Shown one piece after another: positions 28,164-36,477 of a DNA stretch of 64,000 bases; the first letter of the stretch is position 1, and each line of letters opens with the position of its first letter. Location: assembly GCA_028281105.1 (NCBI GenBank), contig JANQKQ010000027.1, forward strand, positions 37,379 to 101,378, written 5' to 3'. The translations under genes were made by a program, and so were the position numbers. The DNA comes from Rhizobiaceae bacterium (lineage in GTDB: Bacteria > Pseudomonadota > Alphaproteobacteria > Rhizobiales > Rhizobiaceae). Under the pieces are notes generated by a model. It saw only the letters and a list, made by a program, of their open reading frames with translations. It was not told the origin of the DNA and did no database searches.

Positions 28164-29664
28164 AGTTGGTTAGCCAACGGCCTAGGGCGGTGTTCACGTC
28201 GTCGGAGCCGGCCGGTTGGTCGCTGGCCCAGGCGACATAGGCATCAGGGCGAACGAGCATCGCCTGAACATCGGCGGCGGCTTCGGTGCGCCGCGAGGCG
28301 ATCGCTTTGACAAAGGCGACGCGGCCGGCCCAATCCCCGATCACGTCGTGCGCCATCCGCCCGGTCAGATCGAGCAGAACGAAGCGTTGCCCGCGAAGCA
28401 GTTCTCCAACGCGCGTTGCCGTGCCGTCGGCGAGCACCAGATCCAGGTCCGGCGCCGGTCTGCCGGCTAGCCGATGTTGGTCTTCCTCGATGAAATAGGG
28501 TTTCTCGATTCCGTTGAGTTCGAGGCCGAGCCGGCGGTTTAGCGCCACCCCGGCAAGATGCTCGTTTTCAAGCGTGCGCTTCAATGCCTGGCCTTCGTCC
28601 GAAAAATTGAACTGCACGGCGCATTGGGCGCGCACCGAGTCGAGCAATCGCCCGATGACCGGCATGCGCTCCGACTGATAGCTGTCGAGCAGGCCATCGG
28701 CCGCCTCGCCGCGCGCCACCATGGCGAGCTTCCAGCCCAGATTAAACGCGTCCTGCAGGCAGAAGTTCATCCCCACCCCGCTTGCCGGATAGTGGATGCG
28801 CGCTGATTCGCCCACCAGGAAGACCCGCCCGGTGCGCAGCCGGTCGACCGAACGCATGGTATCGTCATAGCGCGACGACCAGCGCATGGAGCGGACGCCG
28901 AAATCTTCGCCGGTGATCTCCATCAGGTTGCGCCGCACTTCGTCGACGCTCACCGGTTCGTCCTTGGCGCATTTCATGGAGTCGCGGTGGACCATGTTGA
29001 AGCGGGTGATGCCTTCGCCAAAACCGAATCCCCGCAACCAGCCGAAGGAGTTGTCGGCGCCGAAATGGCCGGCCGGCCACGGCGCGGCAATTTCGGTATC
29101 GGCGACAATCCCGGTGAAGGTTCCCGAATGTCCTTCGAAACCCAGCCCCAGCGCCTGTCGCACGGCGCTGCGGCCACCATCGGCTCCGACCAGATAGCGG
29201 GCGCGAAGTCCGATGGTTTCGCCCGAGGATCTCGCGACTTCCGCTTCAACATGATCATCGTGTTGCTCGAGGCCGATGAAGGTGTGCCCGTCGCGATAGT
29301 CGACGCCGTTCTCAAGCGCCCAGGAAAGGAGCAGTTCCTCGGTATGGTTCTGCGGCAGGCCCAAGGTGAAGCCGTAGCGGGAGCCTATATTGCGCCACTG
29401 GATGAACTTGAGCCCGGCATAGATATGGGTCGGGCGGAACGGATAGGCGCTGATTTCGCTCATTTTCGCGATGAAGCGACCGGCGATGCCGCGGGCGTCG
29501 AAGATTTCCAGCACCCGTGGGAGCAGCGTGCCCGCTCGCGATTCCACCGGGCCGGTGCGGCGCTCAAGCATGATGACGCTGACGCCGGTCAACGCGATTT
29601 CACTGGCGATCATCGCCCCGGAGGGGCCGGCTCCGACAACGATGACGTCGGCATCGAGTTTCAT
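28162..29664 (-). CDS. FAD-dependent monooxygenase (group A flavoprotein hydroxylase)
   Basis: 500 aa. FAD motif VIVVGAGPSGAMIASEI at the N-terminus, DG motif in LVGADGGRSAVRQALG, GD motif in FLVGESARIHYPASGVGMNFCLQDAFNLGWKL (Glu replaces the usual Asp of GD). The rest matches phenol or polyketide hydroxylases. Start at 29664 is chosen because AGGAG lies 8 bp upstream; a GTG at 29691 overlapping the hydrolase stop is possible. It is the last gene of a minus-strand set with the hydrolase. It is a second hydroxylase in the cluster, only distantly similar to the one at 22441-24075. Confidence 0.88.
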   Translation of the reverse strand: MKLDADVIVVGAGPSGAMIASEIALTGVSVIMLERRTGPVESRAGTLLPRVLEIFDARGIAGRFIAKMSEISAYPFRPTHIYAGLKFIQWRNIGSRYGFTLGLPQNHTEELLLSWALENGVDYRDGHTFIGLEQHDDHVEAEVARSSGETIGLRARYLVGADGGRSAVRQALGLGFEGHSGTFTGIVADTEIAAPWPAGHFGADNSFGWLRGFGFGEGITRFNMVHRDSMKCAKDEPVSVDEVRRNLMEITGEDFGVRSMRWSSRYDDTMRSVDRLRTGRVFLVGESARIHYPASGVGMNFCLQDAFNLGWKLAMVARGEAADGLLDSYQSERMPVIGRLLDSVRAQCAVQFNFSDEGQALKRTLENEHLAGVALNRRLGLELNGIEKPYFIEEDQHRLAGRPAPDLDLVLADGTATRVGELLRGQRFVLLDLTGRMAHDVIGDWAGRVAFVKAIASRRTEAAADVQAMLVRPDAYVAWASDQPAGSDDVNTALGRWLTN

Positions 29665-29687
29665 ACCCATCTCTCCTGCTTCGAGGC

Positions 29688-30677
29688 TCACGCCCCACCT
29701 CGGGGCTCGCCTGCGTCGGCCACCCCCTCATTCAAAAGCTCACGGAACGCCGAGCAGATGGCCGACACGGCGGCATCGGCGCCGGCGGAGGCCCTGGCAA
29801 ATCCGAAAAACGTGTGATGCATGGCGGGAAATTCGAGCACCTGAACTCGGGCGCCGGCGGTCCACAGCTTGTCGGCATAGGCGAGACATTCGCCGCGCAA
29901 AGGATCGTGGCCGGCGATGGCGATCAACGCCGGCGCGAGGCCCGAATGGTCGTCGGCGTGAAGCGGCGATGGCGGGAACGCCGCCGGATTCACCGGCGCG
30001 TCCCCAAACAGGTAACGCTTGCTGTCTTGAAGATCGGCGGCGCTCAGCATCGGAAAGACGGCGTCGGGGGCCAGCGCGCGGGCGAAGTCGACGCCCGGGA
30101 CGATCAACAGTTGTCCGGCCAGCGGAATATCAAGGTCGCGCATGAACAAGGCGGCGCTTGCAGCGAGATTGCCGCCGGCGCTCTCGCCGGCGACGGCGAG
30201 AGCGGGCTGTCCACCCAACCGTGCGATGTGATCACGCGCCCACAGTACGGCGGCTCTGGCGTCCTCGAGCGCGGCTGGATAGGGATTTTCCGGAGCAAGG
30301 CGATAGCCGACCGCGAGCACGCCGCATCCGGTGTCGCGACATATGCGGCGGGCCGATTCATCGAATTCATCGAGGCCGCCCAACGCGTAGCCGCCACCGT
30401 GAAAATAGACAATCGTGGGACACGCGCCCTGTCGTTGCGGCCGGTAAAGGCGTGCCGGGATGATGATATCTTGGCGTTCGATGGCGATGTCGCGGATGTC
30501 GCCAACCTCAGGCAGTTGCGCGCCCTGTCGCGCCACGGCAACCGCATCGCGGAGGCGGGCCCGGGCCTCATGGATTGAGCCTGCGAACGCGCGCGGCGCG
30601 CCAGCGGCGGCCAGCCGGTCGACAATGCACTGCAGGTCGGTGTCCAAGTCGGTTTGTGAGGCGGTTGTCTTTGTCAT
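29688..30677 (-). CDS. Alpha/beta hydrolase (hormone-sensitive lipase family)
   Basis: 329 aa. The oxyanion motif HGGGYALGG, the nucleophile motif GESAGGNLAAS, DPLRGECLAYADKL (Asp) and PAMHHTFFGFA (His) give the full catalytic triad of the HSL carboxylesterase family. It would hydrolyse small esters or lactones, possibly those derived from the pathway here. It is followed directly by the flavin monooxygenase. The start at 30677 lies 23 bp downstream of the cupin stop. Confidence 0.9.
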   Translation of the reverse strand: MTKTTASQTDLDTDLQCIVDRLAAAGAPRAFAGSIHEARARLRDAVAVARQGAQLPEVGDIRDIAIERQDIIIPARLYRPQRQGACPTIVYFHGGGYALGGLDEFDESARRICRDTGCGVLAVGYRLAPENPYPAALEDARAAVLWARDHIARLGGQPALAVAGESAGGNLAASAALFMRDLDIPLAGQLLIVPGVDFARALAPDAVFPMLSAADLQDSKRYLFGDAPVNPAAFPPSPLHADDHSGLAPALIAIAGHDPLRGECLAYADKLWTAGARVQVLEFPAMHHTFFGFARASAGADAAVSAICSAFRELLNEGVADAGEPRGGA

Positions 30678-30700
30678 ACCGTTTGCCTGGGCGGCAGCGA

Positions 30701-31282
30701 CTACTCAGCCTGGCCGCTGTGTAGCGCCGGAGCGAATTTTCCGTCGAGCAAGACGAATGCGATAATGCAGGGACTGTCGGACCGGTTGACCCACGCGTGC
30801 CGGGTGCCGCGCTGGACGATCACATCGCCCCGTGCAAGCTCGACTTCCGAATCGTCGAGGACCAGATGAATCCGGCCTTCAAGGACGACACCGAAATCCA
30901 CGGTTTCGGTGCGATGCATCATTGGATGCGGATCATCCTCGGTGGCCAAGGAGCTTTCCGCAGACCCAAGCGAAGTAAAAATCTCGGTGGCCTGCTGTCT
31001 GCTGATCGCACTGCCTTCGCTTTCGGGCGGATGGCTGACGATGCGGAAGACGGAGCCGCGTTGCGGCGGCTTGAGAGCGTGCGGTCCCGATGTTGGATCG
31101 GCACCGTTGTCGACGGCCGCCGGCGCATCGGACGTCGACCAAAGCTCGGCGAAGAACACGTTCTCATGCAACTCGAACGTGTTTGGAGCCGGACCATCCT
31201 CTACGACGACCGCCTTGCCCGCGTTGTCATGACCGGTGACGACGCGCCGAACCTTGAATGGAACCTGTTTGTGACTGCTCAT
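30701..31282 (-). CDS. Cupin-domain protein
   Basis: 193 aa. The C-terminal half is a single cupin barrel: HPMMHRTETVDFGVVLEGRI (His, His/Glu metal positions), then ARGDVIVQRGTRHAWVNRSD (second motif). The N-terminal ~90 residues resemble the extra region of COG4101-like or fungal-type cupins and may bind substrate. It could be an isomerase, dioxygenase or sensor. The start at 31282 matches family length; upstream frame to 31336 enters the intergenic region. It is divergent from the LysR gene. Confidence 0.78.
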   Translation of the reverse strand: MSSHKQVPFKVRRVVTGHDNAGKAVVVEDGPAPNTFELHENVFFAELWSTSDAPAAVDNGADPTSGPHALKPPQRGSVFRIVSHPPESEGSAISRQQATEIFTSLGSAESSLATEDDPHPMMHRTETVDFGVVLEGRIHLVLDDSEVELARGDVIVQRGTRHAWVNRSDSPCIIAFVLLDGKFAPALHSGQAE

Positions 31283-31347
31283 CCCGCCTTCGGCGCTCTG
31301 CTGCTGTTCGCGGAAAGCTACGGCATGGCGAGTCATTGGAAAAATTG

Positions 31348-31367
31348 ATTATAACCATACTAATAAT
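31348..31367. promoter_or_regulatory. AT-rich dyad between cupin and LysR genes (candidate LysR site)
   Basis: ATTAT (31348-31352) and ATAAT (31363-31367) form an interrupted dyad in a short AT-rich stretch 25 bp before the LysR ATG. Spacing fits the loose T-N11-A class of LysR boxes. Regulation of both divergent units is inferred. Confidence 0.4.
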
Positions 31368-31392
31368 TCACAATCGTGATAGATTACTTTTC

Positions 31393-32313
31393 ATGAGATT
31401 CAGGAAGCTCGACCTTAATTTGCTGGTCGTTTTGGACGCGATGCTGAAGTTCAAAAGCACCAGCCGGGCCAGCGAGCATCTTTCGCTCACACAGCCCGCC
31501 GTCAGCAACGCGCTGCGGCGTTTGCGCGATCACTTTGGCGACGAGCTGTTCGTGCCCCTGGGCCGCAAGATGATACCGACTCCTCTGGCCGCTTCTCTCG
31601 AGGGGCAGGTGCGCGATCTTCTCATTCAGCTTCAGGTGGTGGCGGACAAACGCGCGGTGTTTGATCCCAAGACGTCCGAACGCACGTTTGTCGTCGTTGC
31701 GTCCGACTATGTGGCGGAAGTCTTCCTCGCGCCCCTTGTGCGGCATCTTTCCGTCGAAGCACCTGGAATCAAGCTTAATCTGCGCGTGATCACGGCGGCG
31801 GCCGAAGACGATCTGCGCCGCGGCGAGGTGGATTTCCTGATCTTTCCGGAGCGGGCGCTCGTCGAGGGACATCCGCGCCGTCGATTGTTCAAGGAGGATT
31901 TCACCTGCATCGCGTGGGTCGGAAATACGGAAATCGGCGACGAGCTCTCAAGGGAAGATTTCATGCGCCTCAAGCATGTCTTCACCGCCTACGCCCGTCC
32001 CAGTCAGTTCCAACTGGCGATCGAGCGGCTGGGCTGGCAGATCGACGTGGCCTGCCTCGTACCCAGCTTCACGCAGATTCCGCGTTTCGTGGTCGAGACG
32101 CCCTACATTGCGACCATCCATTCCCGGCTTTTGCCGCAGGTCTCCAAAGACCTGCCGTTGCGCTACTTCCGGCCGCCGGTGCGGGTCCCCGAGCTTCACG
32201 AGGCCGCCCAGTGGCATCGCCACCGCGACACCGATCCTGATACCCAGTGGATGGTGCAGCAGATGACAGAAGTGGCGAAGAAGATGCCTTCCCTCGACGA
32301 GATCGCGATCTAG
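31393..32313 (+). CDS. LysR-family regulator (NodD/NahR-like)
   Basis: 306 aa. The N-terminal HTH region RKLDLNLLVVLDAMLKF, ASEHLSLTQPAVSNALRRLRDHFGDELFV is that of the NodD/NahR/LinR branch, which senses aromatic inducers. The C-terminal effector domain is complete. It is divergent from the cupin/hydrolase/monooxygenase unit (110-bp gap), so an aromatic-type inducer acting on that unit is likely. The start at 31393 is the conserved MRFRKLDLNLL; an upstream in-frame ATG (31258) overlaps the cupin start. Confidence 0.9.
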   Translation: MRFRKLDLNLLVVLDAMLKFKSTSRASEHLSLTQPAVSNALRRLRDHFGDELFVPLGRKMIPTPLAASLEGQVRDLLIQLQVVADKRAVFDPKTSERTFVVVASDYVAEVFLAPLVRHLSVEAPGIKLNLRVITAAAEDDLRRGEVDFLIFPERALVEGHPRRRLFKEDFTCIAWVGNTEIGDELSREDFMRLKHVFTAYARPSQFQLAIERLGWQIDVACLVPSFTQIPRFVVETPYIATIHSRLLPQVSKDLPLRYFRPPVRVPELHEAAQWHRHRDTDPDTQWMVQQMTEVAKKMPSLDEIAI

Positions 32314-33107
32314 GTGTCGTTACTATCGGGCTGGGGCCGCCACAGCGGCGGTCTTGCCATCGTGCCGCCGTCGATTGTCAGTCCCGAACCGGTAATATAG
32401 GACGCCTCGTCGCTCACCAGAAAAGCGACGGCAGCGGCGACCTCGTCCGCATCGCCATAGCGGTGCATGGGGATGACCTCCTCCCAGGCTTTGCGGTGCT
32501 GCGGCGGCATGCCCGAGACCAACGGCGTGTCGATCATGCCGGGCAAAACCATGTTGCAGCGGATGTTATAGTCGTTGAGGGCACAATGTGCCGCAACCGA
32601 CCAGGTGTATTGCTGGACGGCGGCTTTCGAGGCTCCGTAAGCGGCGAGCGTCGGGCTCGATCGCATCGCGACGATGGAGGCGAGGTTGACGATCGAGCCG
32701 CCGCCGCCCGCGCGCATCGCCGGGATGGCGGCCTGGCATCCCAGAACGGTGCCCTCCACATTGACCGCGTTGATCGCGCGCCAGTCGTCGATAAGGAGAT
32801 TTTCGGGATCCTGCGGCCGCCCCGATGTGGAGATGCCGGCGGCATTGACCAGAATATCCCATCGCCCCGACCGCTCGGTGACGGCATGGGTCAATCGCGC
32901 CCAGTCCTGCGGCGAGCTCACGTCGGCTTGCCACGCGGTCGCACCCAAGGACGACGCTTGAGCTTCGGCGTCCGCCGCGTTGATGTCTGCGACCCATACG
33001 CCGGCACCCTCGGACGCGAGCCGGCGGGCTATGGCGGCGCCGATCCCCGAAGCACCGCCCGTCACCACGGCAACCTTGCTCTCGAAATGTCGTCCATGTG
33101 TCGTCAT
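32310..33107 (-). CDS. Short-chain dehydrogenase/reductase
   Basis: 265 aa classical SDR. The NAD-binding motif VAVVTGGASGIGAAIARRL, NAAG-like ILVNAAGIS, IVNLASIVAM (Ser) and AYGASKAAVQQ (Tyr/Lys) are all present. It probably oxidises or reduces a hydroxyl/keto intermediate. The ATG at 33107 follows GGGAAGAAG; the upstream in-frame ATG (33134) is less likely. It overlaps the LysR 3' end by 4 bp in convergent orientation and is followed upstream by a long promoter region. Confidence 0.9.
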   Translation of the reverse strand: MTTHGRHFESKVAVVTGGASGIGAAIARRLASEGAGVWVADINAADAEAQASSLGATAWQADVSSPQDWARLTHAVTERSGRWDILVNAAGISTSGRPQDPENLLIDDWRAINAVNVEGTVLGCQAAIPAMRAGGGGSIVNLASIVAMRSSPTLAAYGASKAAVQQYTWSVAAHCALNDYNIRCNMVLPGMIDTPLVSGMPPQHRKAWEEVIPMHRYGDADEVAAAVAFLVSDEASYITGSGLTIDGGTMARPPLWRPQPDSNDT

Positions 33108-33440
33108 TGCGCTTCTTCCCTTGGCAGTGGACACGTCCTGCTTGCCAGACGGCGACCGTACGGTCGAACAAAATGCGCGAATAATTCCTATTCATGTTTC
33201 GAATACAACGTATCAAGATAATTTCTTTGCTTAATACGAATGCCGCCGATAGCCTTCCGGTAATGCGTCTTTTGGGAGCCCGAATTGCCAGGGCCGCTTG
33301 CTGCGCCGCGGCCCGAAGCTTGATCCGCGACCGGCGTGAGGCGGTGACCGCGAGATCTAACCGCGACCGCTGGGAGCGATCCAATTTGCATAGGACATCC
33401 TGATCAGCGGAACTGGCGGGATGCACACAGGGAGGAGCCA
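33108..33440. promoter_or_regulatory. 333-bp divergent intergenic region, SDR / TRAP binding protein
   Basis: No gene is supported here. The first ~130 bp are AT-rich (about 33180-33240) and contain CGTAT (33210-33214) and ATACG (33235-33239) as a widely spaced inverted pair, a possible operator. The remaining ~190 bp are GC-rich and featureless by eye, ending in GGGAGGAGCC, the ribosome site of the binding protein. Short open frames in it lack recognisable content. Confidence 0.4.
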
Positions 33441-34499
33441 ATGCTGAGGAATTTGAAACTAGGGATTGCGGCGGCCGTGGTGGCCGCCACGGTGGGCACG
33501 GCGAGCGCAGAGACGATCGACGCCACCTATGTCGCCGGACACCCGCCGGTCTTCCGCTGGGTACGGCTTGTCGGCGAGGTGTTCATTCCAACCATCAACA
33601 AGGAGCTGGAGGGCTCCGGCCACACGATCAACTGGAGCGAGCAGTATGGCGGCGCGCTGGCGAAGGTCGGCGACGAGCTCGAGGCGGTCGAAGAGGGGCT
33701 GGCCGAAATGGGCGGCATCTCCTCGCTTTTCGATCCCGCCAAACTGCCGTTGCAGAACGTCAGCTATTTCACGCCGTTCGTATCGAGCGATCCCAGCCTG
33801 GTGATTGAGACCCTGGACGGCCTGCACGCCGACCCGCGGATGCGCGCCACCTGGGAGGAAAATGGTCTGGAGTATATCGGCGGGCCGGTCGCGATTGACG
33901 ACTACTTGCTGATGACGAACTTCCCCGTCAACTCGTTGGACGACCTAAACGGCAAGAAGATCGGCGCGCCCGGACCGGCGGTGAACTGGTTGGAAGGCAC
34001 CGGCGCCGTGGGCGTCTCGGGAAACCTCACCACCTACTACAACGAGGTCAAGACGGGTGTTTACGACGGCATCATCGTGTTCGCCTCGGCCGCCCTGCCC
34101 GGCAAGCTTCATGAAGTTGCCCCTTACATCACCAAGGTCGGCTTCGGCGCCCAGTATGCCGGCGGCATTGCCGCGAACAAGGACTGGTTTGATGGTCTCC
34201 CCGAAGTCGTCCAGCAAGCGCTGAAGGTGGGCGCGGACGCCTACAAAGCCGCATATCTTGAAGATCTCGACAAAGCGGTGTCGGTTGCCTTCGCCAAGAT
34301 GCAAGAGCAGGGCGCGACCGTCATCGAGGTGGACGATGAGTTCCGCAGCAGGTGGGCATCGGGCATGGACAACGTCGCCCAGACGTGGGCCCAGCAGGTC
34401 GACGGCGCGGGCAAGCCAGGCACTGAAATCCTGAAAGCGTACATGGACGCCATCCGCGCGGCCGGCGGCACGCCGGTGCGCGATTGGGATCGCGAGTAG
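33441..34499 (+). CDS. TRAP-type substrate-binding protein (orphan)
   Basis: 352 aa. The signal peptide MLRNLKLGIAAAVVAATVG, then TASAE gives a Sec cleavage site near residue 24. The body is of the DctP/TAXI-like TRAP class, with VKTGVYDGIIVFASAALPGKLHEVAPYITKVGFG in the ligand region. No permease genes follow; a strong hairpin does. It may work with the TRAP permease at 25137-26908, or one elsewhere. A GGGAGGAGC ribosome site precedes the ATG. Confidence 0.87.
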   Translation: MLRNLKLGIAAAVVAATVGTASAETIDATYVAGHPPVFRWVRLVGEVFIPTINKELEGSGHTINWSEQYGGALAKVGDELEAVEEGLAEMGGISSLFDPAKLPLQNVSYFTPFVSSDPSLVIETLDGLHADPRMRATWEENGLEYIGGPVAIDDYLLMTNFPVNSLDDLNGKKIGAPGPAVNWLEGTGAVGVSGNLTTYYNEVKTGVYDGIIVFASAALPGKLHEVAPYITKVGFGAQYAGGIAANKDWFDGLPEVVQQALKVGADAYKAAYLEDLDKAVSVAFAKMQEQGATVIEVDDEFRSRWASGMDNVAQTWAQQVDGAGKPGTEILKAYMDAIRAAGGTPVRDWDRE

Positions 34500-34528
34500 A
34501 TCCAAACGACCCAGGACTGTTCGAAAGA

Positions 34529-34559
34529 AACCGGAGCCACCGCGCGGTGGCTCCGGTTT
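34529..34559 (+). terminator. Strong hairpin after the orphan TRAP binding protein
   Basis: A perfect palindrome (CCGGAGCCACC pairing with GGTGGCTCCGG around GCGC, flanked by AA and TT) follows the stop by 30 bp. The stem is long and GC-rich, but the 3' T run is only TTT. It is probably a rho-independent terminator, and also useful against read-through into the convergent TetR gene. Confidence 0.7.
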
Positions 34560-34604
34560 GGCCGCGCGATCTCTTCGGCATGAACGAAGGCGACGCCGGG
34601 TTCC

Positions 34605-35171
34605 TCATCTTGCGCCGCCACACCCGGTCAGGAAACAGCGTTTCGCATAGGACGCGGCGGCCTGGGCGTCGGCCTCGCCGGATTCGACCAACATCCACCC
34701 AGCCATCAAGGTGGCGTCAAAGAAGGCGACCAGCCATTCGGTCGGCAGGTCGCGGGCGACGTGGCCGGCCTGCTTGGCCGCTTCGAACATCAATCGCATG
34801 TCTTGCTGCGTGCGCGCCTCGATGCGCAGAACATTTTCATCCTGTTCCACGACGGACCACAGGTTGATCAGGAAGCGGTACCGGTTGGCCATCGGCATCA
34901 CCACATCGATGATCTTCTCGATCGCCGCCGCGCCCGCCAGGTGTTGATACGGCTCCAATGCCGCGTCGATCTCCTGGTAGCAGCGCAAGGCCAGTTCCGC
35001 GACCAGGGCCTCGCGCGAGGCGAAGTGCCGGTAGAGCGTGGCCCGGCCGATCCCTGCAGCGGCCGCGATCTCCGACATGCCGGCGGCAGGGTTGGACAAC
35101 AGCGTTCCCACACCCGCCTCCATGATCGCTTCTTTGGTTCGCACGATCCGGCGGTCTTCTTTTTGAGACAT
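34605..35171 (-). CDS. TetR/AcrR-family repressor
   Basis: 188 aa. The HTH region is IVRTKEAIMEAGVGTLLSNP, then GIGRATLYRHFASREALVAEL. The C-terminal ligand domain is typical of efflux-linked TetR proteins. It is divergent from the RND pump operon with only 37 bp between frames, and a near-perfect palindrome sits there. Autoregulation and repression of the pump are likely. Its inducer is unknown. Confidence 0.9.
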   Translation of the reverse strand: MSQKEDRRIVRTKEAIMEAGVGTLLSNPAAGMSEIAAAAGIGRATLYRHFASREALVAELALRCYQEIDAALEPYQHLAGAAAIEKIIDVVMPMANRYRFLINLWSVVEQDENVLRIEARTQQDMRLMFEAAKQAGHVARDLPTEWLVAFFDATLMAGWMLVESGEADAQAAASYAKRCFLTGCGGAR

Positions 35172-35195
35172 TTTTGTTTCACATCTTGAATTATC

Positions 35196-35219
35196 TTATA
35201 AGACATATATGTCTCATAA
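35196..35219. promoter_or_regulatory. 24-bp palindromic TetR operator candidate
   Basis: Arms TTATAAGACATA (35196-35207) and TATGTCTCATAA (35208-35219) match at 11 of 12 positions. The site lies between the divergent TetR and adaptor genes, overlapping the first possible ATG (35209) of the adaptor. Size and symmetry fit TetR family sites. Confidence 0.7.
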
Positions 35220-36474
35220 CCGAGATTGCAACACCATGCCGACGTGGCGGCAGACCACAGAAATGAACACACCAACCGAAAGCGACGACACGGCCGTAGC
35301 CAAAGGCCCGGGCAAAGGCCGGATCGAGCCACGTGAGGGGATCGACCCGGTCAAGCCGCGTTTCGGGTGGCTGTGGATCGCACTTTCGGCGGTGGTCCTG
35401 GGGCTGGTTGTCATGGTGCTTTTCGTTTCGGAGGACACTGTCGACGTGGCGCAAACGGCCTCGCCCGCGCCGTTGCAGCTGGTTTCTGTGGAGGAGATCT
35501 CCGTTTCCAGGCAGCGGGCCGAGGTTCGCGCCTTTGCCGAAGTTCGTCCGCGATGGTCGGCGCAGCTGAGCGCGGCCGTGTCGGGCCGGGTCGCCCGGGT
35601 GTTCGACAGCGCGCTCGCCGGCGAGCCCGTGGAGGCGGGAACACGGCTGATCGAGATCGAAAACAGTCTTTTCGTTGCGGAGCTTGCCGCAGCCAAGCAG
35701 GCCCTCTACGAAGCCAGGCTCGCGCAATGGCAGGCGAGAAACGCCGCCACACTCGCCCGCGACGACTTCGAGCGCAACCGCCGGGAGCCGCCCAACGAGC
35801 TGGCGCTGAAACTGCCGCAGCTCGAGATTGCCGAAAGCGCGGTTATCGCCGCGCAGGCGCGGGTCGTGGCGGCCAAGAAGCGGTTGGACGATACGATGGT
35901 CGTCGCTCCATTCGCCGCCCATGTGGTCGAACGGTTCATCAGCCCGGGCCAATCGGTCAGTCCGGGCGATCGGTTGGTGAAACTGGTCGACCGGTCCGCA
36001 TTTGAGCTGGCGGTGGAACTGGGCCGGGACGATTGGGCCCTGCTGCGCAGACCCATTGAAGGGCGAACCTCACAAGTACTCGATCAGGACGGCAGCGTGA
36101 TTGCCCAAGCCACCGTGCGACGGGCCGGCGGTTTTCTGGACGAAAGCACACGGCAATACCGGGTCTTTCTGCAGATCGACAATCCGGCGCCGGGCGCGGT
36201 CCTGTCCGGTGACTTCGTCACCGTCCTTCTGCCGAGCATCGTCATTGACCGGGCGCTCGACGTCCCCGCCTCCGCGCTGACGCAAGAAGGATATCTGTGG
36301 CACCTGGGCGACGACGACCGCCTGCAGCGCATAGAGCCGAGAGTATTGTTCCGGCGTGGCGATCGCGTGGTGATCGAAGCGCCCAGGGGGACCGAGGACT
36401 GGCGCGTTGCCGTCACGCCGTTGGTTTCCTTCCTGCAGGGCCAGCAGGTCCGGCCGCGGCGGTTGGAGAACTAA
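35209..36474 (+). CDS. RND efflux periplasmic adaptor (membrane fusion protein)
   Basis: 421 aa in the longest frame. A cytoplasmic tail precedes one transmembrane anchor (about 55-77, FGWLWIALSAVVLGLVVMVL). Then come the lipoyl half-motifs (SGRVARVFDSALAGEPVEAGTRL), an alpha-helical hairpin, and the barrel (MVVAPFAAHVVERFISPGQSV). It links the inner-membrane pump to an outer-membrane channel. The ATG at 35209 sits inside the operator palindrome, so translation may really start at 35236 or 35263. No upstream ribosome site decides between them. The RND gene follows 3 bp after the stop. Confidence 0.88.
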   Translation: MSHNRDCNTMPTWRQTTEMNTPTESDDTAVAKGPGKGRIEPREGIDPVKPRFGWLWIALSAVVLGLVVMVLFVSEDTVDVAQTASPAPLQLVSVEEISVSRQRAEVRAFAEVRPRWSAQLSAAVSGRVARVFDSALAGEPVEAGTRLIEIENSLFVAELAAAKQALYEARLAQWQARNAATLARDDFERNRREPPNELALKLPQLEIAESAVIAAQARVVAAKKRLDDTMVVAPFAAHVVERFISPGQSVSPGDRLVKLVDRSAFELAVELGRDDWALLRRPIEGRTSQVLDQDGSVIAQATVRRAGGFLDESTRQYRVFLQIDNPAPGAVLSGDFVTVLLPSIVIDRALDVPASALTQEGYLWHLGDDDRLQRIEPRVLFRRGDRVVIEAPRGTEDWRVAVTPLVSFLQGQQVRPRRLEN

Positions 36475-36477
36475 GCC

